Virus record (IMG/VR): IMGVR_UViG_3300042876_000853
Coordinates: 1-43,727 of that record
Direction: 5' to 3' (one strand)
Length of the DNA stretch: 43,727 nucleotides
From: a virus
The notes below the pieces were generated by a model that was given only the letters and a program-made list of their open reading frames with translations, searched no databases and was not told the origin of the DNA. Positions 1 through 8,181 of this stretch are shown here, in pieces. Position 1 is the first letter of the stretch. Each line of letters starts with the position of its first letter. The position numbers and the translations under genes were made by a program.

Positions 1-127
1 CAACCGAGAAGGAGTTAACCAATCTTAAGTCTGTTTTGGGGCGTCAGTCCAACGAGCTTGGTGAATTGCGCAAGAAAACGGCTGAGTACGAACAGAAGTT
101 GGCCGAACTGGCGACAAAATCTCAGGC
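1..127. repeat. Left copy of the 127-bp terminal overlap
   Basis: The first 127 bases are identical to 43601-43727. An exact overlap of 127 bp is a common k-mer length in short-read assembly, so this is best read as the overlap left when a circular contig is closed. The reading frame of the scaffold gene passes through it without a break, which also argues for a circular or circularly permuted molecule of 43,600 bp. A real 127-bp terminal repeat is less likely but cannot be excluded from sequence alone. Confidence 0.95.
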
Positions 128-704
128 CCCTGCTACTCCCCCAGTAGCTGAGATCGATTACGACGCAGTCATTAAAGCGTCGGACGCCGATCTGGAAGCC
201 GCCATTCGTCGTAAGGCGGTAGAACAAGGAGCAATCCTATCAGATGCAGAGGTTGCCCTGGAGGCTAAAACCATCCGTATGGATGCGCGTTTGGCCAAAG
301 CAGAAAAAGTAACTCATGCATTGGAACAAAAAAACCAAGAATTAGAACAGGCGCGACAGATTGAAGAACGGGATATCGCATTTTTCAAGGCGCATCCAGA
401 AATGCAAGCGCGTGCGGATAAAATAGCTGCTTTGGCAAAGCAGATGTTCCCGGACGTGAAAAACATTGCGGATATTGCCAAGATGGGATTCGATCCGTAT
501 TCAATTATGCATACGCTATACGAACTGGCGGCTCTTGTCCCTGCCATGGGCCAAAAAGCTGTAGCGGATGCAGTGGCTGGTGGGCAGGCTGCGGCCCTCG
601 CCAGTCAAGGAGGGTTTTCCTCCACGCCTGCAAAAACAGCAGGGGAAAAAATATCACCCGTACGACAGGAATTGATAAATTCATTTCCTGACCTTTTTAA
701 ATAA
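1..704 (+). CDS. Probable scaffolding protein, 3' part (gene crosses the circle join)
   Basis: The gene starts at 43369 and continues here in frame, with its first full codon at position 3, giving about 311 residues in total. The N-terminal ~80 residues are rich in Pro, Ala, Thr and Ser and look disordered. They are followed by two charged heptad-like helical stretches around residues 80-120 and 180-215, then an Ala/Gly-rich segment and a C-terminus ending in FPDLFK. Its place between the portal plus a small gene and the major capsid protein is the usual place of a head scaffold, and a helical acidic protein fits that role. There is no enzymatic motif. A short TTG-initiated version beginning at position 36 is possible but has no ribosome site. 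The function is inferred from position and composition, not from a recognised family. Confidence 0.75.
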   Translation, partial: TEKELTNLKSVLGRQSNELGELRKKTAEYEQKLAELATKSQAPATPPVAEIDYDAVIKASDADLEAAIRRKAVEQGAILSDAEVALEAKTIRMDARLAKAEKVTHALEQKNQELEQARQIEERDIAFFKAHPEMQARADKIAALAKQMFPDVKNIADIAKMGFDPYSIMHTLYELAALVPAMGQKAVADAVAGGQAAALASQGGFSSTPAKTAGEKISPVRQELINSFPDLFK

Positions 705-719
705 CGAGGAGTTTGTACA

Positions 720-1625
720 ATGGCTAACATTGGTGCTTATACAGTAATTGGCGCTCGTGAGGATTTAACCAGTAAGCTGATTCAATCTGGTGATGAAACA
801 GCTACTATTTTTGGTAATTTCACCATGCAAACCAATGCCACGAATAAGTTGCACGAGTGGCAGGACTGGGCATTGCCGTCTCCTGCGGCTAATGCGCAGT
901 TGGACGGTTTTACTCCCTCCCCCTCCGGTATCGTCCGTTCGCGTCGGAGCAATTCCACGCAGATTTTCACCCGTGCTTTTGAGGTCACCAATAGTGTCCT
1001 CGAAGGTTTGGATATTGCCGGTGTTGCCAACGAACTGGAGTTTCAGAGCCAGGCCTATCTGAAGGCAATGCACCGCGATATCAACTACGCCTTGATTAAC
1101 AATACCGGGGCGGTCACGGGAGACGGTTCGGCGGCAGCGAAGTTCAGCGGTATCTTCAGCTCCGTTACCACGAACCTTTCCAAACCGGCGGCCACCACGT
1201 CCGTATTTGTGGAAAGCGAAATCTTGGCGATGATTAAGTCGATCTTCGATCAGACCGGCGAAGTCTCCACCAATCTGAAGTGCTTCGCAAACTCGGGCAG
1301 CGTGAACAACATCTTGAGCTTTACCGGCCTCGGTAAGACTCAATATGTGACCGAAACGACCAAAGAGCACAATCGTTTGGTGACGTTGATTATCACCAAC
1401 TTTGGGAATATCACGATTATTCCGGACACCATGTTGTCAGCGACCGGCAAGCTGGCCATCCTGAATATGAACTACTGGGCCTTGGCCTGGAAACGCGCCA
1501 TTAAGATGATTCCCTTGGCAATCACCAAAGATGCACGCACTGCTTACTGGGTCACGGAATTGACCATTGAGTACCTGCGTGAAAAAGCGAATGCCATTAT
1601 GACAGGTATCGTCAGCACGTACTAA
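720..1625 (+). CDS. Major capsid protein, SU10-like HK97 fold
   Basis: This 301-residue protein builds the head shell. The pattern near the N-terminus (YTVIGAREDL, then a region that positions NATNKLHEWQDW, then a GFTPSPSG loop followed by the TQIFTRAFEVTNSV strand) is characteristic of the DUF5309/SU10 major capsid family as I know it. The helix with ELEFQSQAYLKAMHRDINYA matches the spine helix of that family, and the C-terminal WVTELTIEYLREKANAIMTG is the usual P-domain end. The ATG is preceded by GAGGAGTTTGTACA. The gene follows the scaffold by 15 bases and is followed by a GC-rich hairpin, as expected for a highly expressed capsid gene. Length is slightly short but within the family range. 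Confidence 0.9.
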   Translation: MANIGAYTVIGAREDLTSKLIQSGDETATIFGNFTMQTNATNKLHEWQDWALPSPAANAQLDGFTPSPSGIVRSRRSNSTQIFTRAFEVTNSVLEGLDIAGVANELEFQSQAYLKAMHRDINYALINNTGAVTGDGSAAAKFSGIFSSVTTNLSKPAATTSVFVESEILAMIKSIFDQTGEVSTNLKCFANSGSVNNILSFTGLGKTQYVTETTKEHNRLVTLIITNFGNITIIPDTMLSATGKLAILNMNYWALAWKRAIKMIPLAITKDARTAYWVTELTIEYLREKANAIMTGIVSTY

Positions 1626-1643
1626 GCGAGACAGGATAAATTG

Positions 1644-1667
1644 GCGGGGGTTCGAGAGAGCCCCCGC
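1644..1667 (+). terminator. GC-rich hairpin after the capsid gene
   Basis: A perfect 7-bp stem (GCGGGGG at 1644-1650 and CCCCCGC at 1661-1667) encloses a 10-base loop 18 bases after the capsid stop codon. No U-run follows, so it may be a partial terminator or an mRNA 3' stabiliser that raises capsid expression over the downstream genes rather than a true stop. Confidence 0.5.
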
Positions 1668-1685
1668 TACTCCTTCGAGGGAGCA

Positions 1686-1928
1686 ATGAAATATCAGCCA
1701 ACCGCACACGAATTGCACCGGATCAGACTTATCCGAAAAAAGTATGAAAAAGATAACCCAACAGGGGTATCCCAGGAGCATGGATTCAAAGTACTCGGCA
1801 CCTACCCCCTCTCCGTTATGATCGAGATGGAGAAATTGCACGGGGCCAATTGGCAAAACAACCCACGGTTGTTGGTTGAATTTATGCAAAAGAATCCGCA
1901 TTATCGTGTAGCTAATCCAGACGCATAG
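1686..1928 (+). CDS. Small protein after the capsid gene, unknown function
   Basis: This is an 80-residue basic, mostly helical protein. The ATG at 1686 is preferred because GAGGGAG lies directly upstream; the longer reading from 1641 would start inside the hairpin. Visible features are a charged N-terminal helix (ELHRIRLIRKKYEKDN) and a conserved-looking core (FKVLGTYPLSVMIEMEKL), with no cysteines, membrane segment or enzymatic motif. It sits between the capsid gene and two glycosyltransferases. It could be a head accessory or decoration protein, or a small partner of the glycosyltransferases. I do not recognise the family. Confidence 0.7.
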   Translation: MKYQPTAHELHRIRLIRKKYEKDNPTGVSQEHGFKVLGTYPLSVMIEMEKLHGANWQNNPRLLVEFMQKNPHYRVANPDA

Positions 1929-1936
1929 GAGCTAGT

Positions 1937-2629
1937 ATGCCAACAGTGAGCATCATTTTAGTAAGCTTCAATCGCCCCCACATGATTGATCGCGCCATTA
2001 ACAGTGTGCTGGCTCAGACGTTTACCGATTGGGAACTCTGGGTTGCTGACTTTTCATCCAATCAAGAAAAAAAAGATGAGATCGTTAAAAAGATCTCCGC
2101 CTTGGCAGAAAAGGATCCGCGCGTTCATTTGAAAGATTTCCCGTGCCTGACGGAAGAGGAGAATACAAACTCCGCCCCGTACGCTACCAAAATAAACGAA
2201 ACGTTCCCTTTCACCACGGGAAAATATATCGCTTATTTGGTAGATGACGACAAGTGGAAAAATACTCACCTACAACGCTGCCTTGGTGTGTTTGAAAAAG
2301 TTAAAGATGCCTCCGTGGTTTACTCTGGTCAAGTTGTAATGGAAGATATGGGTCAAGGCGAAACCATGTCGCACATGCTTCCGGCAAGTATTATCCGACG
2401 CTGCCTGTTTGCATCCGCCGACCATATTGCAGTAATGCACACGCGAGAAGTTTTTGAGAAAGCCGGAGGCTGGTCAAACGACGAACGCGTTCGCCAGTTT
2501 GGAGATGCCGAGTTTTTTTATCGTATTTGGGAAGCCGGTTTTTTAGCGTACCCCACAAAGTACATAACCACGGTTAAATATTTACACGGCAAAAACTTAA
2601 ACATTAACGGGGGTTGCTATGAAGCCTAA
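1937..2629 (+). CDS. Family 2 (GT-A fold) glycosyltransferase
   Basis: A 230-residue nucleotide-sugar glycosyltransferase. It begins with the classical GT2 strand and turn, VSIILVSFNRPHMIDRAINS, followed by VLAQTFTDWEL. The metal-binding acidic motif is visible as YLVDDDKW (DDD at residues 103-105). A later WSNDERVRQFGDAEFFYRIW segment resembles the ED motif region. No membrane segment is present, so it should act in the cytoplasm. It follows the small gene by 8 bases with GGAG at its start and overlaps the second glycosyltransferase by 11 bases, so the two are probably translated together. A role in decorating virion proteins is inferred from its place inside the structural operon; modification of host surface glycans is the alternative. 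Confidence 0.88.
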   Translation: MPTVSIILVSFNRPHMIDRAINSVLAQTFTDWELWVADFSSNQEKKDEIVKKISALAEKDPRVHLKDFPCLTEEENTNSAPYATKINETFPFTTGKYIAYLVDDDKWKNTHLQRCLGVFEKVKDASVVYSGQVVMEDMGQGETMSHMLPASIIRRCLFASADHIAVMHTREVFEKAGGWSNDERVRQFGDAEFFYRIWEAGFLAYPTKYITTVKYLHGKNLNINGGCYEA

Positions 2630-3749
2630 GGTATTAGCCATTCCAGCAGACGACAAAGCCGTCGGAAAATTGCGCATCATCTCTCCTTTTGGAGAGCTAA
2701 AAAAACAAGGACTTATTGCCCCTGAATCCGAGCTGCTTATGTTGACCACACAAAATTCCAAAGATCTTGCCGCGCTTGGAGCGAAAATGGCTGAATTTGA
2801 TATTGTGTGGTTTCAGATCCGACTCTCCCATCTCTTCTTATGGGAGTTGGTTAACGCTCGCGGAATGAATCCAAAGATCAAATTGATTGTAGAGCTGGAT
2901 GACAATATTTTTGATGTCCAACCTTGGAATCCCTGCGTCGACGCTTTTGCCATCGACCCCATCTTGTATGGCGATACCTTGGTGCGCCCCCGCATGGATG
3001 TGAATTTATCCCGCCGCAGGTTGGCCGAAACAATTTTAGCCGAATCAGATGCCGTGGTGGTAACCACCTCTATCCTCGCGGAGCGGATGTCTCGGTACAA
3101 CAAAAACATCTTCGTCAATCCCAACACCTTGGATTGGTCGTTGTGGGATCAATCCCACGTTGGCCGCCGCCCCCTCGAGCACGTCTACATTGGCTGGCAG
3201 GGAGGCAATACACATTTAATGGATTGGGCCGAATGTGATCCGGCTATCAAGTATGTTCTTCGTAACAATGTGCGGGCCAAATTGGAGCTATTCACGGTTC
3301 AAGATGTGATGACACCTTTTACCAAAAATATGCCAGAAAGTAAACTGATTTTGCACGAGTTTATCAGTTATGATGCGCACCCGTACCGCTCGCAGGTTCT
3401 ACGCCCCGACATTGGGATTTGCCCCCTGCACAAAGATGAGTTTAATATTTGCAAATCGGACTTGAAATTCACCGAGTACGCGGCGTGCAAGGTTCCAGTG
3501 ATTGCATCAAATATCCCCCCATACTCAGAATCGATTATCCACGGGGAAACCGGATTCTTGGTGGATTCGACCCAAGACTGGATTAAGTATTTAAATCGGC
3601 TCATCGAAGATCCCCTGCTTCGTGCTAAGATAGGCGGGGCTGCCTACGAGTGGGCCAAGAAGAATAGACGCTTAGATTTAGCGGCAGCAGAATGGGCCCA
3701 AACCCTGACTGATACGGCGTCACTGCCGACATGGTTTATACCAGAATAG
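2619..3749 (+). CDS. GT-B fold (GT4-like) glycosyltransferase
   Basis: A 376-residue protein with a C-terminal half typical of family 4 glycosyltransferases: a DIGICPL strand, then KFTEYAACKVPVIASNIPPY, then SIIHGETGFLVDST and a helical tail with LIEDPLLRAKIGGAAYEWAK. These match the nucleotide-sugar binding loop and the terminal helix of the GT-B fold. The N-terminal half is more diverged, with a LIVELDDNIFDV motif. It overlaps the upstream GT2 gene by 11 bases, so the pair may act in sequence on one acceptor. It lies between the capsid and connector genes, an unusual place for two sugar transferases. Donor and acceptor cannot be told from the sequence. Confidence 0.85.
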   Translation: MKPKVLAIPADDKAVGKLRIISPFGELKKQGLIAPESELLMLTTQNSKDLAALGAKMAEFDIVWFQIRLSHLFLWELVNARGMNPKIKLIVELDDNIFDVQPWNPCVDAFAIDPILYGDTLVRPRMDVNLSRRRLAETILAESDAVVVTTSILAERMSRYNKNIFVNPNTLDWSLWDQSHVGRRPLEHVYIGWQGGNTHLMDWAECDPAIKYVLRNNVRAKLELFTVQDVMTPFTKNMPESKLILHEFISYDAHPYRSQVLRPDIGICPLHKDEFNICKSDLKFTEYAACKVPVIASNIPPYSESIIHGETGFLVDSTQDWIKYLNRLIEDPLLRAKIGGAAYEWAKKNRRLDLAAAEWAQTLTDTASLPTWFIPE

Positions 3750-3758
3750 AGGCTGATA

Positions 3759-4463
3759 ATGGCTAATCCCCCTGAAAGTTTATCCTTGGCAGAACTGGAC
3801 ACGCGATTTTCCGATTCCATTCGCGACACCACTTTATCCCAAACCCAAAGGTACCGCTACCTAAAGGACGCTTATAGTCTTTTATGGTATTCGCAGTTTT
3901 GGGAATTTCGAAAAGCCGTAGGATCGGTCACCGTATCAGCCGGAGTTACTCAATATCCCTTGGCAGATGACGTCGATTTAGTTCGCTACATTCAGAACAC
4001 TACGACCAAGGAATCACTCCACACGGATAAGTCTCAAGGGGAGATCTGGTCAGAAGAAAAAGATCATGCGGCCACCGGCAATCCAGACCGTGTCGCGGAT
4101 ATCCGATCCCAAAACGGAAACAGCGTTTTAGTTGTCTCCCCGGAGCCTACCGCTTTAGACGGAGATGGCCAGGTTTTAAACTATTATTATTTTAAGCATA
4201 TCATTCACAATGATTCGACCGGGGCTACGGTCACCGGAAACTTATCTGCGTCAACCGATGTTCCCAGCTTGGCGCCACAGTTTCATATTCTCATTACCAA
4301 GCTGGCCCTGCTGACAGCCCTAAAAGATAAGCGTCAATTCGCAGATGTGTATACAACCGCTTTGCGAGAAATAAAAGATTTGACCAGTGCTATGAAAGCA
4401 CGGTATCTAACTCCACAACGAGGCATCCGTCGTGTGCGAGTCTACAGAGGGGCGGGACGATAA
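3759..4463 (+). CDS. Head-tail connector / adaptor protein
   Basis: A 234-residue protein in the position where podoviruses encode the ring that joins portal to tail (T7 gp11-like or P22 gp4-like). The N-terminal helix pair (LDTRFSDSIRDT, then QRYRYLKDAYSLLWYSQFWEF) followed by a beta segment (SVTVSAGVTQYPLADDVDLVRYI) is a pattern often seen in such adaptors. A long C-terminal helix (ALREIKDLTSAMKARYL) and a basic tail follow. It ends in a one-base overlap with the next gene, so the two tail genes are probably translationally coupled. The family is inferred from architecture and synteny. Confidence 0.7.
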   Translation: MANPPESLSLAELDTRFSDSIRDTTLSQTQRYRYLKDAYSLLWYSQFWEFRKAVGSVTVSAGVTQYPLADDVDLVRYIQNTTTKESLHTDKSQGEIWSEEKDHAATGNPDRVADIRSQNGNSVLVVSPEPTALDGDGQVLNYYYFKHIIHNDSTGATVTGNLSASTDVPSLAPQFHILITKLALLTALKDKRQFADVYTTALREIKDLTSAMKARYLTPQRGIRRVRVYRGAGR

Positions 4464-6553
4464 TGGCCAGCATCAAGATTGATGATTTTAAGGGGCAAAA
4501 CAACCACGATGATCCGGTAGTCCTTAAGCCGAACGAGTTTTCGCAACTCTACAACGCTACCTCCGACAACAACGTACTCACCACAATACAAGCCCCCTTG
4601 GCGCGTACTTGGGCTATTCCTACCGCTATTGACTTGTACTCCGGTAATGGTGGTTGGAATATCATAACCAATCCTATTACGCAGAATATTATTTTGCAGC
4701 GATGCAACAGCACCTCCTTGGTTATTCCGGCCAACACCCTGATTACGTTTTTTGCATACATGAAGAAAAGCGCGGCCTATACTTTTGAAGCCCGCATCTA
4801 TTCCAGCACAGGATCGGTACCTAACGACACGCCCTACCAAAACGTAACCGGTACCATCGCCACAGTTATACCAACCGGAACTGATTCGGAGTATCAGTGG
4901 TACAGGTTTTTAGTAACACCGTCTGTCGATGTTACAAATCCGTGGATAGGGTTTATTTCCAACGGGGCGATTGCAGCCAGCGGCCTGGTTGGAGACGATA
5001 CCAATGCATCCGGCAACGTGTATGTGTCAGGTGACGGGGGTAGTACATGGACGGACTATGCCACCGGTTACGCTGGTTCCAACGCTCCGTATTTTCCAAC
5101 TTATATTGGTACCGCTCAAGGGGCTGTGGATGACTACCAATCGATTGTTCTTCCTCATCCCCTCTCGACAGGCTCTAATGCTGCCACTACTGGTTTAAGC
5201 TTTACAGCAGACGGCTATGCCACAGGTTGTCAGGTCATATCCGAAAGAGTCTCAGGTAAGAATACTATTAGAGAGATTCGATTTTGTGCATCATCGTCTG
5301 TAATTTCTTCTACTAAAGGTACTACAACATGGTGTGTAATTGCGCCCCAAACAAATATTATCCGAGTTGGAAAAGTGCTGGCATTTTCAGCACCAGGAGC
5401 AGTATCGTGCGTGCCTTTTATGTTAACTACCCCCGATATCGACACAGGGGCGTACGCTCCTTTAAGTGCCACTTGCCTTGGATACAATATTATTACCAAT
5501 CAGGAACTGCCTTACACAGCCACAGTTATCTCCACCCATTACTATAGCTACTTAAATTTAGTGGACGGATTGACATACCGAATCTCAACACTTAGTCCGT
5601 GGTCCCAGTATCAATTTGTTATTGTCTACAACAATACGCTTTGTTTTCTTAATAGTACCAGCGACCCCTCTGAATTTACATACTCCTTACCTGGCACGGT
5701 AAATAATTTCACGTCAGGGGGGACAGACTATCTAGGGTTGGGGGAAACTATTACAGGAGTAACTATTTATAAAGACTGGCTGGTTATTGGATTTACCACT
5801 AAAATTAAAGCGTTTACTGGTATCCCCGGGGATGGCACCCTAGCCGTCATATCTCCCAACAATGGAATTTCTAATCCTCGTGGATTTGCTTTAGGCGAAA
5901 ATGCCCTATTTATTTTATCCGGTCACCACATATTTGTGTATACCGGAGCTTGGGAAGAAATGTTTGATATGACCGCCGTACTTCGTGAGGCTGATTTAGT
6001 ACGTGTGGCAACCAGCCTATCCTTGGCATACGACAGTAAAGATCGGGAGCTGTACATCAACTACGCCCCCGCTCGTGTATTAGTATACAACTTTATGCAT
6101 CAGTTTTGGCGCACCCAATACACGCCAAGTACAGGAGGAATAAGTACCATTTTCCAGGGATTAGAATCCCCTGTGATTCAGCAATCAAATTTTTATCAAC
6201 TGAATAAGCTGGCCGAAAATGTCGGAAATCCTTATGCGGAGGCCAGTATTACCACCGGCTGGTGGGACCCTGATCCAGATCATCAAAAAACCACGTATCA
6301 GCGTTTAGTAATTGAGTATCACCCTACCTCCACCTCGGTCAGTTTGGTGGTAACGGTGGAGTACGATGACGGGGATATAGTAACTTTTCCAGCGGAAGAC
6401 ACACAAGGAGTAACAACACTTTTAAAATATTCCTCTTATCGATTGGCCAAAGAGGCCAGCCGCATCAAAGTTAAATTAGAGTGTAGTGCAATTTCCGAAC
6501 CGTTCAGTATTACGGCTATGTACTTATTTTTCGAACCTGGTATGGAATTTTAA
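4463..6553 (+). CDS. Tail hub / stabilisation protein, P22 gp10-like
   Basis: A 696-residue beta-rich protein. The central and C-terminal parts show repeated beta-propeller-like strands: GVTIYKDWLVIGFTTKIKAF, then GFALGENALFILSGHHIFVY, then SLAYDSKDRELYINY and VYNFMHQFWRT. This succession resembles the P22 gp10-type stabilisation proteins that close the portal and carry the tail tip. The N-terminal 250 residues look like a separate carbohydrate-binding-type beta-sandwich with a WTDYATGYAG segment. The start codon overlaps the stop of the connector gene (TAATG). The gp10-like assignment rests on strand pattern and genome position; a T7 gp12-like nozzle is the alternative. Confidence 0.7.
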   Translation: MASIKIDDFKGQNNHDDPVVLKPNEFSQLYNATSDNNVLTTIQAPLARTWAIPTAIDLYSGNGGWNIITNPITQNIILQRCNSTSLVIPANTLITFFAYMKKSAAYTFEARIYSSTGSVPNDTPYQNVTGTIATVIPTGTDSEYQWYRFLVTPSVDVTNPWIGFISNGAIAASGLVGDDTNASGNVYVSGDGGSTWTDYATGYAGSNAPYFPTYIGTAQGAVDDYQSIVLPHPLSTGSNAATTGLSFTADGYATGCQVISERVSGKNTIREIRFCASSSVISSTKGTTTWCVIAPQTNIIRVGKVLAFSAPGAVSCVPFMLTTPDIDTGAYAPLSATCLGYNIITNQELPYTATVISTHYYSYLNLVDGLTYRISTLSPWSQYQFVIVYNNTLCFLNSTSDPSEFTYSLPGTVNNFTSGGTDYLGLGETITGVTIYKDWLVIGFTTKIKAFTGIPGDGTLAVISPNNGISNPRGFALGENALFILSGHHIFVYTGAWEEMFDMTAVLREADLVRVATSLSLAYDSKDRELYINYAPARVLVYNFMHQFWRTQYTPSTGGISTIFQGLESPVIQQSNFYQLNKLAENVGNPYAEASITTGWWDPDPDHQKTTYQRLVIEYHPTSTSVSLVVTVEYDDGDIVTFPAEDTQGVTTLLKYSSYRLAKEASRIKVKLECSAISEPFSITAMYLFFEPGMEF

Positions 6554-6562
6554 GGAGGGCGT

Positions 6563-7333
6563 ATGTCACAGTTTACCGATTGGTGGAACGGAGCTAAGGA
6601 TACCTCTGGGGGAATTCGCGGAATTCTCGCCGATCCTACAGAGGAAAGTAGCTTGGTTAATAACCTGTATAGTTGGATAAGTGGGTCAGGAGCAAAGAAA
6701 GCAGCAGCAGAAACCAAAGCCGGAATCTCTGCTAATATGGATTGGTTAAAATCAAACTATAATTCGGCCAGATCTGCTAACGAGGCATCTTATTCGGACC
6801 GAATGAACGCCATCGGGGGATTCTCTTCTAAACTCGATAGTATGATGTTTAACAATCGAAGGGACGCCACTACCTCCTTGGATCAGTACGGTTCAGCAGT
6901 TCAATCTCAACTGGCAGGGCAAACCGGAGTGTATAAAACATCCTTGGACCAAATCCTAAACTCTGTCAGATCCAAATCAGCGTCGACCGGCTTTATCGGA
7001 GGTACTCAAGAAGCTCGGATCATGAATCCCCTGGTCTCTCAACTGAGCTCTGAGTACACTAAAAACTATGCCGACACATTGTCTGGATACCAAGCCAGTC
7101 GATTAAACACTCTCCTTGGTTTAGGGCAGTCAGAGGTTGCAGGATTGACCGGTGTTGAACAGCTTCGCCAAGCTGCTTATGGTCAATATGGGAGTCAAAA
7201 CACGTCGTTGGCGACATCGGCTATGGGGGCCTTTGGTTCGTTAAATGAGTCACAAGCCAAAGCGGCAGGGGCCCATAACGAAGGTGGAGTTGGAAATATC
7301 ATGGGCATCCTTGCCAGTATTTTCGGAGGTTAA
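6563..7333 (+). CDS. Putative small ejection (internal virion) protein
   Basis: A 256-residue, Ala/Ser/Gln-rich, largely helical protein without cysteines. It ends in a glycine-rich hydrophobic segment (GNIMGILASIFGG) that could insert in a membrane. A strong AAGGAGG precedes the ATG. It is the first of three consecutive genes between the tail hub and the fibre, the place where P22 and T7-like phages encode proteins that leave the particle with the DNA and form a channel through the envelope. Composition and position suggest such a role; there is no family motif that I recognise. Confidence 0.6.
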   Translation: MSQFTDWWNGAKDTSGGIRGILADPTEESSLVNNLYSWISGSGAKKAAAETKAGISANMDWLKSNYNSARSANEASYSDRMNAIGGFSSKLDSMMFNNRRDATTSLDQYGSAVQSQLAGQTGVYKTSLDQILNSVRSKSASTGFIGGTQEARIMNPLVSQLSSEYTKNYADTLSGYQASRLNTLLGLGQSEVAGLTGVEQLRQAAYGQYGSQNTSLATSAMGAFGSLNESQAKAAGAHNEGGVGNIMGILASIFGG

Positions 7334-7335
7334 TT

Positions 7336-8172
7336 ATGGGTAACACGTACACAGGAGAAAACTCATCCTCTGCCGAAACGTCGAATATCATAAACGCTTT
7401 CCTTGGTTCCAAAGCTGCCGAGACGCGCAACCGACAAGTCGACGCAGAAATTGCCAAGATGAAGATAGACGCGGAGCAGGTAAAGGCCGAAGCTCAAACT
7501 CGCGCTCTTACCGCCAACGTCCAACTTTTGCAAACGATGACACTGTCCGGAATGAAGCCTGTCCTCAATCTGGAAAAATTTAAAGCTAGCGGAGGGTCCG
7601 ATCTATTAGGTTCCATTGACTCCATTCAGATAGGGGATCCGCAAAAAGTAGCAATTGAAAAGCTTAAAGCAGAAAATAGAGTAAAGGCTATTGAAGCCAA
7701 AGCAGAAGCGGATCAACGAACCGCTAAAACTAAACATGGATATAAATCCGAGGAGATCGCCCAATCAGGTAGCACAAAAGCAGAAATTCAAAAACAAACA
7801 GACGATGCTGCCATGGCCCGAGAGACACTACGGTCAGCCGTTAAATCCGCTGCACTTGGACTTACAGAAAACGAACTGGCCCAGGCTGGTCGGGCTGTTC
7901 CTTATGCCGGTGGCACCGCGGCCCCTTCCATTTCCACACAACCAGGCTCCCCAGGGCAACCTAATATTGACGTACCGGGGGTATTTGGTAGCCACATCTT
8001 TGGCAAGGTCATTACCCCCGACGAGGTCATGGCCACCGGGCTAGACAGTCAAGGAGCCAAATTATTTACTCAGGCCGCGCAAGCAATCAAAAACAAGCCT
8101 GAAGCCCGAAAAGCAATTATTGCCAAGCTGATTACGATGGTGCCAAAAGTTAAATCACTTCTTAACCAATAG
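7336..8172 (+). CDS. Putative coiled-coil ejection protein
   Basis: A 278-residue protein with a long charged helical region at about residues 28-160 (for example ETRNRQVDAEIAKMKIDAEQ, and a second stretch rich in KAEA repeats) and a Pro/Gly-rich linker near residue 195. The C-terminal 50 residues form another helix pair. It starts 3 bases after the previous stop with GGAGG overlapping that stop codon, so coupling is likely. It is placed between two other candidate ejection proteins and is probably a virion component delivered with DNA. No enzymatic motif is visible. Confidence 0.58.
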   Translation: MGNTYTGENSSSAETSNIINAFLGSKAAETRNRQVDAEIAKMKIDAEQVKAEAQTRALTANVQLLQTMTLSGMKPVLNLEKFKASGGSDLLGSIDSIQIGDPQKVAIEKLKAENRVKAIEAKAEADQRTAKTKHGYKSEEIAQSGSTKAEIQKQTDDAAMARETLRSAVKSAALGLTENELAQAGRAVPYAGGTAAPSISTQPGSPGQPNIDVPGVFGSHIFGKVITPDEVMATGLDSQGAKLFTQAAQAIKNKPEARKAIIAKLITMVPKVKSLLNQ

Positions 8173-8181
8173 GAGATTGCT

